Numbered from the stretch's first letter, positions 1 through 5,277 are shown. The stretch: DNA of 5,277 nucleotides from Candidatus Altarchaeum sp. CG2_30_32_3053 (GCA_001873845.1 MNZY01000002.1:1-5277); one strand, 5' to 3'. The notes: generated by a model not told the origin, from the sequence alone. Numbers and translations: made by a program.

Positions 1-62
1 TTAATTAGACTGCTATAATAACCTACCTACAAAGTAGATCGTATTCTTGTGTAATAATCTGT

Positions 63-150
63 GTATAAGTGGTGGCTACATCAATATAAATCTTATGGAG
101 CTTTTTTAAAAGCTATCGCTGTACTTAGACTAATGAGCCACCTCTTTTAT
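63..150. repeat. Imperfect inverted repeat with nested hairpin; candidate structured RNA or small palindromic element
   Basis: Bases 63-77 pair with 136-150: seven uninterrupted pairs (GGTGGCT at 71-77 with AGCCACC at 136-142), then an outer extension interrupted by two T-T mismatches. CAT (79-81) can also pair with ATG (133-135) after a one-base bulge. Inside the loop, AGCTTTT (99-105) pairs with AAAAGCT (108-114) around a two-base loop. All reading frames here are broken by stops, so the pairing is not a by-product of coding. A TATA-like sequence lies near 13-21 and a T-run at 145-148 follows the inner stem, so a plus-strand transcript of about 100 bases is conceivable. I recognise no known RNA family. 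There is no tRNA T-loop, no box C/D pair and no RNase P or SRP motif. A MITE or the end of a lost insertion sequence is equally possible. Confidence 0.5.
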
Positions 151-340
151 ATTAAATTTTTCATAAATAAATTTAAAATACAAGCATAAATTTAATAAAT
201 TTAAAACAAAAAATTTTAAAGTTATAAATTTTATAATCAAAAACATTATTTATTGAAATTTTTATTTAATCTTCAAAATTCAATTGATAATTTACAAAAA
301 TATAAATGGCCTACTTTTATATGGCACACAACCATCATCA
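151..340. other. A+T-rich intergenic stretch with no gene
   Basis: This stretch is almost entirely A and T, with recurring AAATTTA-like words and stops in every frame. Just past the ATPase stop, on the minus strand, a short T-run (complement of 296-300) could act as an archaeal U-rich terminator for the ABC operon. I see nothing else that can be supported. Confidence 0.5.
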
Positions 341-1015
341 TTATCCTTCAACAATCTCTCCGTCTTTGATTTTTATTATTCTTCTTGCTGTATTAGCAAT
401 ATTTAAATCATGCGTAACTATAATCAAGGTTATTCCGCTTTTATTTAGGTCATTCAAAATTTCTATAATCTGCACTCCGCTTTTTGAGTCCAGATTTCCC
501 GTTGGTTCATCTGCAAGTATAATTTTCGGATTATTTGCCAAGGCCCTTGCTATTGCTACTCTTTGCATCTGTCCTCCTGAAATCTCACTGATTTTATTGT
601 TTTCCTTTCCCTCTAGGCCAACCTGGTTAATTAAATACCTTGCCCTTTCTTCTGCTGCTCTCTTGTTTAAATTTTCAAGTCGCATTGGCATAGCGACATT
701 TTCTAAAATAGTCAGAGAATTTATCAGATTGAATTGCTGAAAAACAAATCCGAATATTTTCCTTCTTAAGGTGGCTTTTTCATTATCACTCATTTTTGAA
801 ATTTCCTTCTCACAGATATAGATTTTTCCTTCTGTTGGAGAATCAATTGTGGAAATCAAATTAAGTAACATTGATTTTCCGCATCCGCTTGGTCCTGTGA
901 TAGCAATAAACTCTCCTTCATCTATACTTAAATTTATTCCTTTTATTGCTGAAAATTCGTTCTTCTTTCCTTTGTTAAAAATTTTTTGTAAATTTTCTGT
1001 TCTTATGACAGGCAT
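341..1015 (-). CDS. ABC transporter ATPase, MacB/LolD-like
   Basis: This is the cytoplasmic ATP-hydrolysing subunit that powers the permease encoded directly upstream. All ABC motifs are intact in the 224-residue protein: Walker A GPSGCGKS (41-48), Q-loop in FQQFNL (about 92-97), signature ISGGQ (145-149, with Ile in place of the usual Leu), Walker B IILADE (165-170), D-loop NLDS (174-177) and switch His202. The length and the short N-terminal lead-in match the LolD/MacB/FtsE class of stand-alone ATPases, which work with FtsX-type permeases and usually drive extraction, export or mechanical signalling rather than solute uptake. The ATG lies one nucleotide beyond the permease stop, so the two are translationally linked. 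The exact substrate cannot be read from this subunit. A macrolide-exporter label should be avoided, since in archaea this family is generic. Confidence 0.93.
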   Translation of the reverse strand: MPVIRTENLQKIFNKGKKNEFSAIKGINLSIDEGEFIAITGPSGCGKSMLLNLISTIDSPTEGKIYICEKEISKMSDNEKATLRRKIFGFVFQQFNLINSLTILENVAMPMRLENLNKRAAEERARYLINQVGLEGKENNKISEISGGQMQRVAIARALANNPKIILADEPTGNLDSKSGVQIIEILNDLNKSGITLIIVTHDLNIANTARRIIKIKDGEIVEG

Positions 1016-1016
1016 T

Positions 1017-2114
1017 TTATTCGTATTTTAAAGCAACAATAGCATCAACTTTTGCCGCTGCATAAGCAGGATAAACTGAAAAGATCGTGCTTAATCCGAG
1101 TGAAAACAAAAGTCCTATGAATATTAAATTTAATGTCATTGCAACAAAAGGTATCATTAAAGACAATACATAAATTCCAAAAAATGATAGGATTATTCCG
1201 GTTATTCCTCCGATTAACCCTAGAATAATTGCTTCCTGTAAAAATTGTTTCAATATCATGTTTTTTGTTGCCCCTATTGCCTTCATTATTCCTATTTCTC
1301 TCCTCCTTTCCGAAACATTCATAAACATAGTATTGGCGATACCAATTCCTCCGATTAGCGCAGAAATTCCTCCGACAACATAAGCCATAAAACCAATTTG
1401 GGAACTCATATCGCTAAATTTTCTTACCAAATCCTTTGATGTCTCTGCCTCAACCCCGAGCGTTGATTTTATGTCCTCGGCAATTTCTTCTGTTCTTTCC
1501 ACATCGCTAACCCTGACAAATATTACTGTAAGTTTGTCTGTTTTGCTTATCTCCTGTAATGCATCTATTGGAACCATAATATCCCCAGCTCCACTGTTTC
1601 CTTCTTCTAATTTTCCGATAACCTCAAAATCCTTGCCGAGAATGTTTATTTTATCCCCTGTATTTGTATTTTTGTAATTTGAATAAGTTGAACCAATTAT
1701 TGCAACTCTTTCATCTTTATCGCCTTCATCAATCATCCTTCCATCTTTAATTTTAATTTTTTCGCCAACCATCTCACCTACTTTATCCACAGGAACGCCC
1801 ATCACATAACTTGTCATATCCGGAAGAAGAATCCCATAATATGGAATAACATAATCAACGCCTTCAAAATTTTTCATATCATCAACAAAATTCCTGGATA
1901 ATTGTCCTCCTGTAGAAGTAAACAGTGATTTTCCTTCGGGAAGTACGGTTATTATTCCAACCATTCCTTCTCCAAAGCTTGAAATCATTTTGTTCATTCC
2001 CTCGCTGATACTTACTAGCGATAAAAGCAGTGCAACACCAATTGCAATTCCAAGAATGGTTAATGCATTTCTTGTTTTGTTCCTGAATAAATTTTTTAAC
2101 GCAATATCAATCAT
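1017..2114 (-). CDS. ABC transporter permease, MacB/FtsX family
   Basis: This 365-residue membrane subunit pairs with the ATPase just downstream. It has the classic MacB topology: a short cytoplasmic N-terminus (IALKNLFRNKTRNALTILG), TM1 at about 17-37, a large extracytoplasmic domain at about 38-237 (MacB periplasmic-core type), then three membrane segments at about 238-263, 292-320 and 325-350. The conserved cytoplasmic loop ERRREIGIMKAIGAT (269-283) and the C-terminal PAYAAAKVDAIVALKYE are hallmarks of FtsX-domain permeases. In this family the extracytoplasmic domain moves in response to ATP binding and transmits force rather than forming a classic channel. The start is secure: it gives the canonical N-terminus and its ATG overlaps (ATGA) the stop of the disrupted upstream frame. 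With one permease and one ATPase, the working complex is expected to be two of each. The substrate is unknown. Confidence 0.92.
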   Translation of the reverse strand: MIDIALKNLFRNKTRNALTILGIAIGVALLLSLVSISEGMNKMISSFGEGMVGIITVLPEGKSLFTSTGGQLSRNFVDDMKNFEGVDYVIPYYGILLPDMTSYVMGVPVDKVGEMVGEKIKIKDGRMIDEGDKDERVAIIGSTYSNYKNTNTGDKINILGKDFEVIGKLEEGNSGAGDIMVPIDALQEISKTDKLTVIFVRVSDVERTEEIAEDIKSTLGVEAETSKDLVRKFSDMSSQIGFMAYVVGGISALIGGIGIANTMFMNVSERRREIGIMKAIGATKNMILKQFLQEAIILGLIGGITGIILSFFGIYVLSLMIPFVAMTLNLIFIGLLFSLGLSTIFSVYPAYAAAKVDAIVALKYE

Positions 2115-2182
2115 GGTTGTTTTTTTTGTTCATCAGTTATAATTTTTAAAATATTGAATATTTCAGAAATAACTAATATTAT
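2111..2182 (-). pseudogene. 3' remnant of the disrupted small membrane-protein gene
   Basis: Beyond the insertion, the frame of the upstream truncated ORF stays open for about 23 codons (visible as LVISEIFNILKIITDEQKKQP). It ends in a TGA whose bases overlap the ATG of the permease, a standard operon junction. This strongly suggests that the segment was once the 3' end of the gene starting at 2392. There is no start codon suited to independent translation. If one removes the inserted element plus one copy of a flanking ATTAT (78 bases), the two pieces rejoin in frame as a 67-residue protein. Relatives that the N-terminus resembles are longer, so some coding sequence may have been lost earlier. 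Confidence 0.5.
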
Positions 2183-2255
2183 CAGGACTTACGCAAAACA
2201 GATATAAATTCTTGATTTTTCATGTTCATTTACAAGATAATCTGCGTAAGTCCTA
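2183..2255. mobile_element. MITE-like element with 12-bp perfect terminal inverted repeats
   Basis: AGGACTTACGCA at 2184-2195 is repeated exactly in inverted orientation at 2243-2254, defining a 71-bp unit. An inner CTTG/CAAG pair lets the whole unit fold as a long hairpin. It is far too short to encode a transposase, so it would have to be moved in trans. ATTAT occurs just outside each end (2178-2182 and 2256-2260) and would be a 5-bp target duplication if the element is 2183-2255, but this is weak evidence in such A+T-rich DNA. From memory, ends close to GGACTTACGC recur in insertion sequences of archaea and cyanobacteria; I cannot assign the family here. It interrupts a small membrane-protein gene, and one of its ends provides that gene's premature TAA. 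Confidence 0.7.
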
Positions 2256-2392
2256 ATTATATTAAAAGTGCCCATCATTATCAAAACCAATGCTCCAAAC
2301 ATCGCTGAAATGACTGCTAATATTACCATTATTTTACTTTGCCACAGTACCTTTTCAAATGTTTGTTCTATTCTGTCTTTTATATTTTTCAT
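2189..2392 (-). CDS. Truncated small membrane protein, YqhA/UPF0114-like N-terminus
   Basis: The readable frame gives 67 residues. It opens with an amphipathic stretch (MKNIKDRIEQTFEKVLWQSK) followed by one strongly hydrophobic helix (about 21-44), ending MMGTFNI. The pattern F-E-x-V-L-W-x-S followed by a membrane helix resembles the start of the UPF0114/YqhA family of multi-spanning proteins of unknown function, which are about 160-170 residues long. This match is from memory and only moderate. The last 20 or so residues are encoded by the inserted inverted-repeat element, which ends the frame with a TAA at 2191-2189. ATG at 2392 is preferred over a TTG three codons upstream. A TATA-like box at 2417-2426 lies about 29 bases upstream, which suggests a leaderless or near-leaderless transcript. 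The product is probably non-functional, but the transcript may still carry the ABC genes downstream. Confidence 0.6.
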   Translation of the reverse strand: MKNIKDRIEQTFEKVLWQSKIMVILAVISAMFGALVLIMMGTFNIIRTYADYLVNEHEKSRIYICFA

Positions 2393-2416
2393 ATTAAGCA
2401 AATATAAATTTAAATT

Positions 2417-2426
2417 TTTAAATAAA
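2417..2426 (-). promoter_or_regulatory. Possible TATA box for the membrane protein/ABC operon
   Basis: On the minus strand AGAAA (BRE-like) is followed by TTTATTTAAA, whose centre is about 29 bases ahead of the ATG at 2392. That is close to archaeal spacing for a short or absent leader. The surrounding A+T richness makes chance matches common. Confidence 0.35.
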
Positions 2427-2465
2427 TTTCTTTTAGGAAAATTTTTATATCATTAATTTTTTACT

Positions 2466-2482
2466 AAAAAATGCACCAAAAA
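2466..2482 (-). terminator. Possible U-rich terminator after the surface-protein gene
   Basis: Read on the minus strand, a run of five T (2482-2478), GGTGCA and a run of six T (2471-2466) follow the stop of the large surface-protein gene by about 16 bases. Archaeal RNA polymerase ends transcripts at such T-tracts without a hairpin. If it works, the ABC genes depend on their own promoter at about 2417-2426. If it is leaky, all four genes share a transcript. Confidence 0.4.
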
Positions 2483-2498
2483 TCTATAAAATTTTTAC

Positions 2499-4082
2499 TT
2501 ATTCTTTTTTATTCTTCTTTCTCTGGTAAATATAAAACCCGGTTATTCCGATAATGACAACCACAACAACCAAAATTTCTAAAAGATTATTGTTATTTCC
2601 CTTACTTTTTGCATTAACATCTGCATTCAGCGAAATTTCCTTCACAATTTCAACTCTTTCGTTATTATTGCCCGTCCATTCAATTGTCAATGTATCTGTA
2701 TTCTTAACATCTTTTAACTGAAAAATAGCAGTTCTTTTCTTAGTGCTGTCAATCTTGTCAATGTAATAATAACCGTTTCCAAGTTTTAAAATTATTGAAT
2801 TTGCCGTTCTCGTTCCCAAATTTGCGATTTCAACATTAACTTTGTCATCCTTGATTTCATAATTTGTAATCACCAGCAAAATTTTTCCCTCAACTGAAAT
2901 TCCGACATATTTACTTATCTGATACTTATTTCCTGAAATTTCATAAACGACCGATAAATTTCCTTTATATGGCTTTGTTTCTGCATCGCTTTTGACATAA
3001 ATCTGAAAATTCAGGGATTTTTCTTCATCCGGCAAGATTGTTTCATAGAAGATCTCGTTTGTAACTACAAATTGCTCGGGAAGGGTCAGATAAAATTTAA
3101 CATTGTTTAATTCAGTATTTCCCAAATTTTTTGCAGTAATGGTTAAATTCAATCCGTCTCCGGGAGAAATTTCCTTTTTTTCAATTTCTGTAAGAAAATC
3201 AACAAAAACATCGTTTACCTTTAATCCGAAATTTAATGTTTCTGTCTCATACTCGCCTGCTTTATAAATCAGATTCAGCTTTGCATTGCACTCTTTTTTT
3301 ATCGGAATTACGGTAAACTGCATTCCTTTGCTTTTGTATGCCTCTAAATTTCCAAGATAAATTTTTGAATTTCCAACAACCTGTAGGCAGTCGGAAATCA
3401 GTTCAACACATGTATCTCTTAAATTTGTCTTTGGAGTGATTTCTAAATTTAGTTCCTGCTCTTTATTTATAAATAAATTTTTATCTTTGACAGTCAAGAC
3501 GGTTGTTGGCGGTGCATAGACATTGATTGGGATGTAAAAATTTTCCTTTACGGTTTCGCGCTCAATTCTACCATCACCTGTTTGCTTTTGCTTTTTATAG
3601 TTTATAATTACTGTAATTGCGTAAGTTCCAGGCACAATGTTTCCTGCTTTTATTGTTGTCTGAATGCCCTGCTGTGTTCCGGGATTTAATGTTCCGATTT
3701 TTATCGTATCTCCAATGTGAAAATTCTGTGATGATGGGATTGAAATTTCAATCTCTTCAGCAGGCAATCCGCCCAAATTAGCAATGATGAAACTTATTGT
3801 TCCGCCTGAATCAGGATAAATTTTTGAAATTTGAACTTTTTTAAAGTCAATAGAAATCTGGGACGGACTTGAAGGGCCTGCTGAACCTAAACTTAACGAA
3901 CTTTGAGCTTGCACATCTATGGCCTGTACATTCAAATTAATATTTGCAATTAAAATACAAAATATCAGGACAAAAATTCCAGTGACGCTAATTCTTTTTA
4001 TTTTACTATTTTCCATTTTGTTATTTTCAAAATGAAGTTTTGAAAATCTCTGAATACCATTGAGGTGATGTTGTTTTTCCAT
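2499..4082 (-). CDS. Secreted, membrane-anchored beta-domain surface protein (COG1361/CARDB/NEW3-like)
   Basis: This 527-residue protein has a signal-like hydrophobic segment (about 31-52), a long beta-rich ectodomain, one C-terminal membrane helix (about 500-518) and a basic tail (QRKKNKKE), so most of it lies outside the cell. The ectodomain holds about four immunoglobulin-like units of the kind grouped as COG1361 or CARDB/NEW3. The recurring signature is a strand, then N-L-G, then a strand with I/V-x-L: ANLGGLPAEEIEISIP (101-116), KNLGNTELNNVKFYLTLP (318-335) and NLGTRTANSIILKLG (421-435). Cysteines at 225, 232 and 265 cluster in the second unit. Met23 (ATG at 4016) gives a textbook signal peptide and may be the true start; the longer start fits the promoter at about 4131-4140 better. 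Its position upstream of a MacB-type exporter suggests an extracytoplasmic adaptor or client, a role inferred from context only. Confidence 0.82.
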   Translation of the reverse strand: MEKQHHLNGIQRFSKLHFENNKMENSKIKRISVTGIFVLIFCILIANINLNVQAIDVQAQSSLSLGSAGPSSPSQISIDFKKVQISKIYPDSGGTISFIIANLGGLPAEEIEISIPSSQNFHIGDTIKIGTLNPGTQQGIQTTIKAGNIVPGTYAITVIINYKKQKQTGDGRIERETVKENFYIPINVYAPPTTVLTVKDKNLFINKEQELNLEITPKTNLRDTCVELISDCLQVVGNSKIYLGNLEAYKSKGMQFTVIPIKKECNAKLNLIYKAGEYETETLNFGLKVNDVFVDFLTEIEKKEISPGDGLNLTITAKNLGNTELNNVKFYLTLPEQFVVTNEIFYETILPDEEKSLNFQIYVKSDAETKPYKGNLSVVYEISGNKYQISKYVGISVEGKILLVITNYEIKDDKVNVEIANLGTRTANSIILKLGNGYYYIDKIDSTKKRTAIFQLKDVKNTDTLTIEWTGNNNERVEIVKEISLNADVNAKSKGNNNNLLEILVVVVVIIGITGFYIYQRKKNKKE

Positions 4083-4130
4083 TTTAATATTTTAATGATT
4101 TGCTCTTATACTTAATTTTTATTGATTAAA

Positions 4131-4140
4131 ATAATTTATA
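4131..4140 (-). promoter_or_regulatory. TATA box for the surface-protein gene
   Basis: On the minus strand GAAAAGG (BRE-like, purine and A rich) leads into TATAAATTAT. Transcription would begin near 4110, leaving a leader of about 28 bases before the ATG at 4082, or about 95 before the alternative ATG at 4016. No clear Shine-Dalgarno sequence precedes either ATG. Confidence 0.45.
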
Positions 4141-4280
4141 ACCTTTTCAATTATAGTGAATTTTTCAACTTTCAATTATTTATTTTGAACATTAATATTA
4201 TATTATGATTTGAAGAATAAATATATGGATAAAAACAATATTATCAAAAGATGTCAAAATGACTATATAATTAGAAAAAA

Positions 4281-4290
4281 ATTTATATAA
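4281..4290 (+). promoter_or_regulatory. Strong TATA box directly ahead of a small membrane-peptide ORF
   Basis: A run of A (BRE-like, 4274-4281) is followed by TTTATATAA. The box centre is about 22 bases ahead of the ATG at 4307, which is where archaeal transcription would be expected to start. A leaderless message is therefore predicted. It is the best-formed promoter in the window. Confidence 0.6.
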
Positions 4291-4306
4291 ATTTAAGCCA
4301 AGTAAA

Positions 4307-4417
4307 ATGGACACAACAATAAACATAAAAGGATTTGGAGATTTGGGATGTAAAAATATATTTTTGGGAGTGTTATTTTTGAGTTTAATTTTTGGGTTAA
4401 GCGGAGGATTACCTTGA
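4307..4417 (+). CDS. Small single-span membrane peptide, unrecognised
   Basis: This short ORF encodes 36 residues: a polar start (MDTTINIKGFGDLGCKN) followed by a hydrophobic helix (about 18-30, IFLGVLFLSLIFG) and a glycine-rich end, LSGGLP. I do not recognise a family. The case that it is real rests on three things. The ATG sits at the predicted transcription start of a good TATA box. The hydrophobic segment is coherent and of membrane-spanning character. A five-T tract (4423-4427) soon after the stop could end a short transcript. It is otherwise isolated: the surface-protein gene is divergent on its left and the antitoxin gene begins 67 bases further right. It could be a type I toxin-like or regulatory membrane peptide, but nothing here shows that. 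A chance ORF is not excluded. Confidence 0.45.
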   Translation: MDTTINIKGFGDLGCKNIFLGVLFLSLIFGLSGGLP

Positions 4418-4422
4418 TAATA

Positions 4423-4427
4423 TTTTT
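4423..4427 (+). terminator. Possible T-tract terminator after the small ORF
   Basis: Five consecutive T lie six bases past the stop codon of the 36-codon ORF, within the A+T-rich gap before the antitoxin gene. There is no hairpin, but archaeal termination does not need one. Confidence 0.25.
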
Positions 4428-4484
4428 ATAAATAAAATCGTAATTAACCAATAAAATAAAATTAATAACAATATTTATAAAATC

Positions 4485-4772
4485 ATGGACACAAAAATTA
4501 GGAGAGTACCCACTCTTGTGAAAGTAGGGGCCAAAGGACAGTTGATGATTCCTACAAAGTTAAGAGGGGAGATGCACATTAATGCGGGCAGTGTTTTTGT
4601 AATAAGCCATCCAAAGGAGGATTTACTGCTTTTGAAGAAAATCAAAAGTTCAATGCTTCAGGATGATATTTCCACTCTGGAAGAGGTGGAAAAAGCGTGG
4701 AAAGAAATAGAAAGAGGAAAGGGCGTGTCAGCTTCTAAGAAGGAATTTCTTGCTGAGCTTGAAAAATGGTAG
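4485..4772 (+). CDS. AbrB/SpoVT-type antitoxin of a RelE-like toxin pair
   Basis: This 95-residue protein has two parts. Residues 11-52 form a swapped-hairpin AbrB DNA-binding domain, with the family pattern VGAKGQLMIPTKLR (14-27), a short helix, then a strand ending in LLLLKK. Residues 60-95 are a charged helical tail ending ASKKEFLAELEKW, the sort of segment antitoxins wrap around a toxin. Family knowledge indicates that it neutralises the toxin encoded next and represses the shared promoter as a dimer. The toxin begins about eight bases after the stop. The TATA-like ATTTATAAAA at 4471-4480 is too close to the ATG for standard archaeal spacing. Either an upstream A+T box is used or the true start is the in-frame GTG at 4518, which would still keep the whole AbrB fold. 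The gene looks intact, although its partner is broken. Confidence 0.82.
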   Translation: MDTKIRRVPTLVKVGAKGQLMIPTKLRGEMHINAGSVFVISHPKEDLLLLKKIKSSMLQDDISTLEEVEKAWKEIERGKGVSASKKEFLAELEKW

Positions 4773-4780
4773 AAATATAA

Positions 4781-5033
4781 ATTAAGGAGATAATCTGGAC
4801 ACAGAAATTCGAAAGAGAGGTAAAAGCCATAAAGGACAAATCAACAAAGACAAGAGTAGTGAAGCAAATCAAAAAGATTATAGCGAACCCTGATGTTGGA
4901 AAACCGTTGGAATATGCTTTGAAGGGTGAGCGAACGGTATATGTGCCTCCTTTCAGAATTATTTATGCCTTTAAAGAATGCAAAATGTATCTTTCTTATG
5001 TTTGAGCATAGAGGTAAAGTTTATAGGAAGTGA
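4781..5033 (+). pseudogene. RelE/ParE-superfamily toxin, start codon lost and frameshifted
   Basis: Read from 4781 the frame gives KEIIWTQKFEREVKAIKDKS, then a helical region, then GKPLEYALKGERTVYVPPF and RIIYAFKE. This is the compact alpha/beta fold of RelE-type ribosome-dependent mRNA interferases. Two lesions are visible. The codon where ATG is expected is ATT (4781-4783), just after an in-frame TAA, and no ATG or GTG lies nearby. Around 4991-4995 an extra T in CTTTCTT shifts the frame, so the raw reading stops at 5003-5005 as KMYLSYV. Removing one T restores KMYLLMFEHRGKVYRK and a TGA at 5031-5033, the family's usual C-terminal strand with the functional HRxxVYR end. The restored length is about 83 residues, normal for the family. 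It is probably inactive. Non-canonical initiation and frameshifting remain formal alternatives. Confidence 0.8.
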
Positions 5034-5162
5034 ATTTGTCATTGAATTATGTGATAGAAATGAATTGGTGAAGAAAGAAATGTGAATAAAACGAAAGGTG
5101 AAGAAAGAAGATTGAAAAATGTGAAGTTATAAAAGATGAGGAATAAATTTATAGTCAATTTA
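5034..5162. other. Intergenic gap between convergent genes, with a 13-bp direct repeat
   Basis: GGTGAAGAAAGAA occurs at 5067-5079 and again at 5097-5109, exactly 30 bases apart, within purine-rich DNA. No gene is convincing. A third-frame ORF of 35 codons (4978-5085) runs across the toxin's 3' end and reads plausibly past 5034 (FVIELCDRNELVKKEM), but it has no promoter or recognised family. The gap separates the broken plus-strand toxin gene from a minus-strand gene entering from the right. Confidence 0.35.
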
Positions 5163-5277
5163 CTAACTTTTGATATTATTTTTGTTTAAAAATTTTTCTC
5201 TCCAGCTTTTTGTATAGCTAAATTTTCGTTCTTCAAGCAACTTCAAAAATTCTTCTTGTGAGTGTTCAACAGCATTG
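5163..5277 (-). CDS. C-terminal end of an unrecognised protein, cut by the window edge
   Basis: The last 38 codons of a minus-strand gene are visible, ending NNIKS and a TAG at 5165-5163; its start lies beyond the right edge. The fragment is charged and probably helical (HSQEEFLKLLEERKFSYTKS, then WREKFLNKN). The frame is open over the whole visible stretch, has natural codon use for this genome and ends in a T-tract-rich gap, which supports it being real. No family can be named from so short a tail. It converges on the toxin-antitoxin locus. Confidence 0.6.
   Translation of the reverse strand, partial: NAVEHSQEEFLKLLEERKFSYTKSWREKFLNKNNIKS

Noticed and set aside
71..143. tRNA-like geometry: 7-bp outer stem spanning 72 bases plus a discriminator-like base
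   Set aside because: No GTTCRA T-loop, no D-loop GG, and the internal hairpin cannot form a normal anticodon arm on either strand.
306..740. Long plus-strand frame opposite the ATPase gene
   Set aside because: It is antisense to a gene with every ABC motif intact and has the low-complexity hydrophobic look of a shadow frame.
1471..1677. Plus-strand frame opposite the permease extracytoplasmic domain
   Set aside because: Shadow of a well-supported minus-strand gene; no start context or family resemblance.
4225..4290. 21-codon plus-strand ORF starting MDKNNIIKRCQN
   Set aside because: Very short, has no clear promoter, and its end overlaps the TATA box of the next ORF; likely chance.
4978..5085. 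35-codon third-frame ORF over the toxin 3' end
   Set aside because: It overlaps the restored toxin frame, has no promoter or recognised family, and its coding-like look is limited to the part after 5034.
5067..5109. Possible CRISPR-like spacing (13-bp repeat, 30-bp period)
   Set aside because: Only two copies, repeat too short, not palindromic, and no cas genes in the window.

Overview
The window is very A+T-rich and looks archaeal. TATA-like boxes sit about 22-30 bases upstream of start codons with little room for a leader. U-rich tracts follow gene ends, and the protein content is familiar from archaea: a CARD/NEW3-type surface protein next to a MacB-like ABC exporter, and an AbrB antitoxin with a RelE-like toxin. 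A small-genome (DPANN-type) or euryarchaeal lineage would fit, but the sequence alone does not settle the lineage.

Layout. Positions 1-340 contain no gene. Their one distinctive feature is a strong imperfect inverted repeat (63-150) with a second hairpin inside, which could be a small structured RNA or a short palindromic mobile element. From 341 to about 4082 the minus strand reads, in transcription order: a large secreted, membrane-anchored beta-domain protein (4082-2499), a small membrane-protein gene broken by an insertion (2392-2111), a MacB/FtsX-type permease (2114-1017) and its ATPase (1015-341). The permease and ATPase are one nucleotide apart. The old stop of the broken gene overlaps the permease start, so these behave as one operon. 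A plausible reading is an export or envelope-remodelling ABC system whose extracytoplasmic partner is the surface protein.

The broken gene carries a 71-73 bp element with 12-bp perfect inverted ends (2184-2195 and 2243-2254). One end supplies the stop codon that now ends the protein. The reading frame is otherwise open through the element into the permease start.

On the right, the plus strand has a 36-codon membrane-peptide ORF directly behind a good TATA box (4307-4417). An AbrB-type antitoxin follows (4485-4772), then a RelE-like toxin (4781-5033) that has lost its start codon and carries a one-base frameshift. The antitoxin appears intact and the toxin dead. At the right edge the last 38 codons of another minus-strand gene enter the window (5163-5277).
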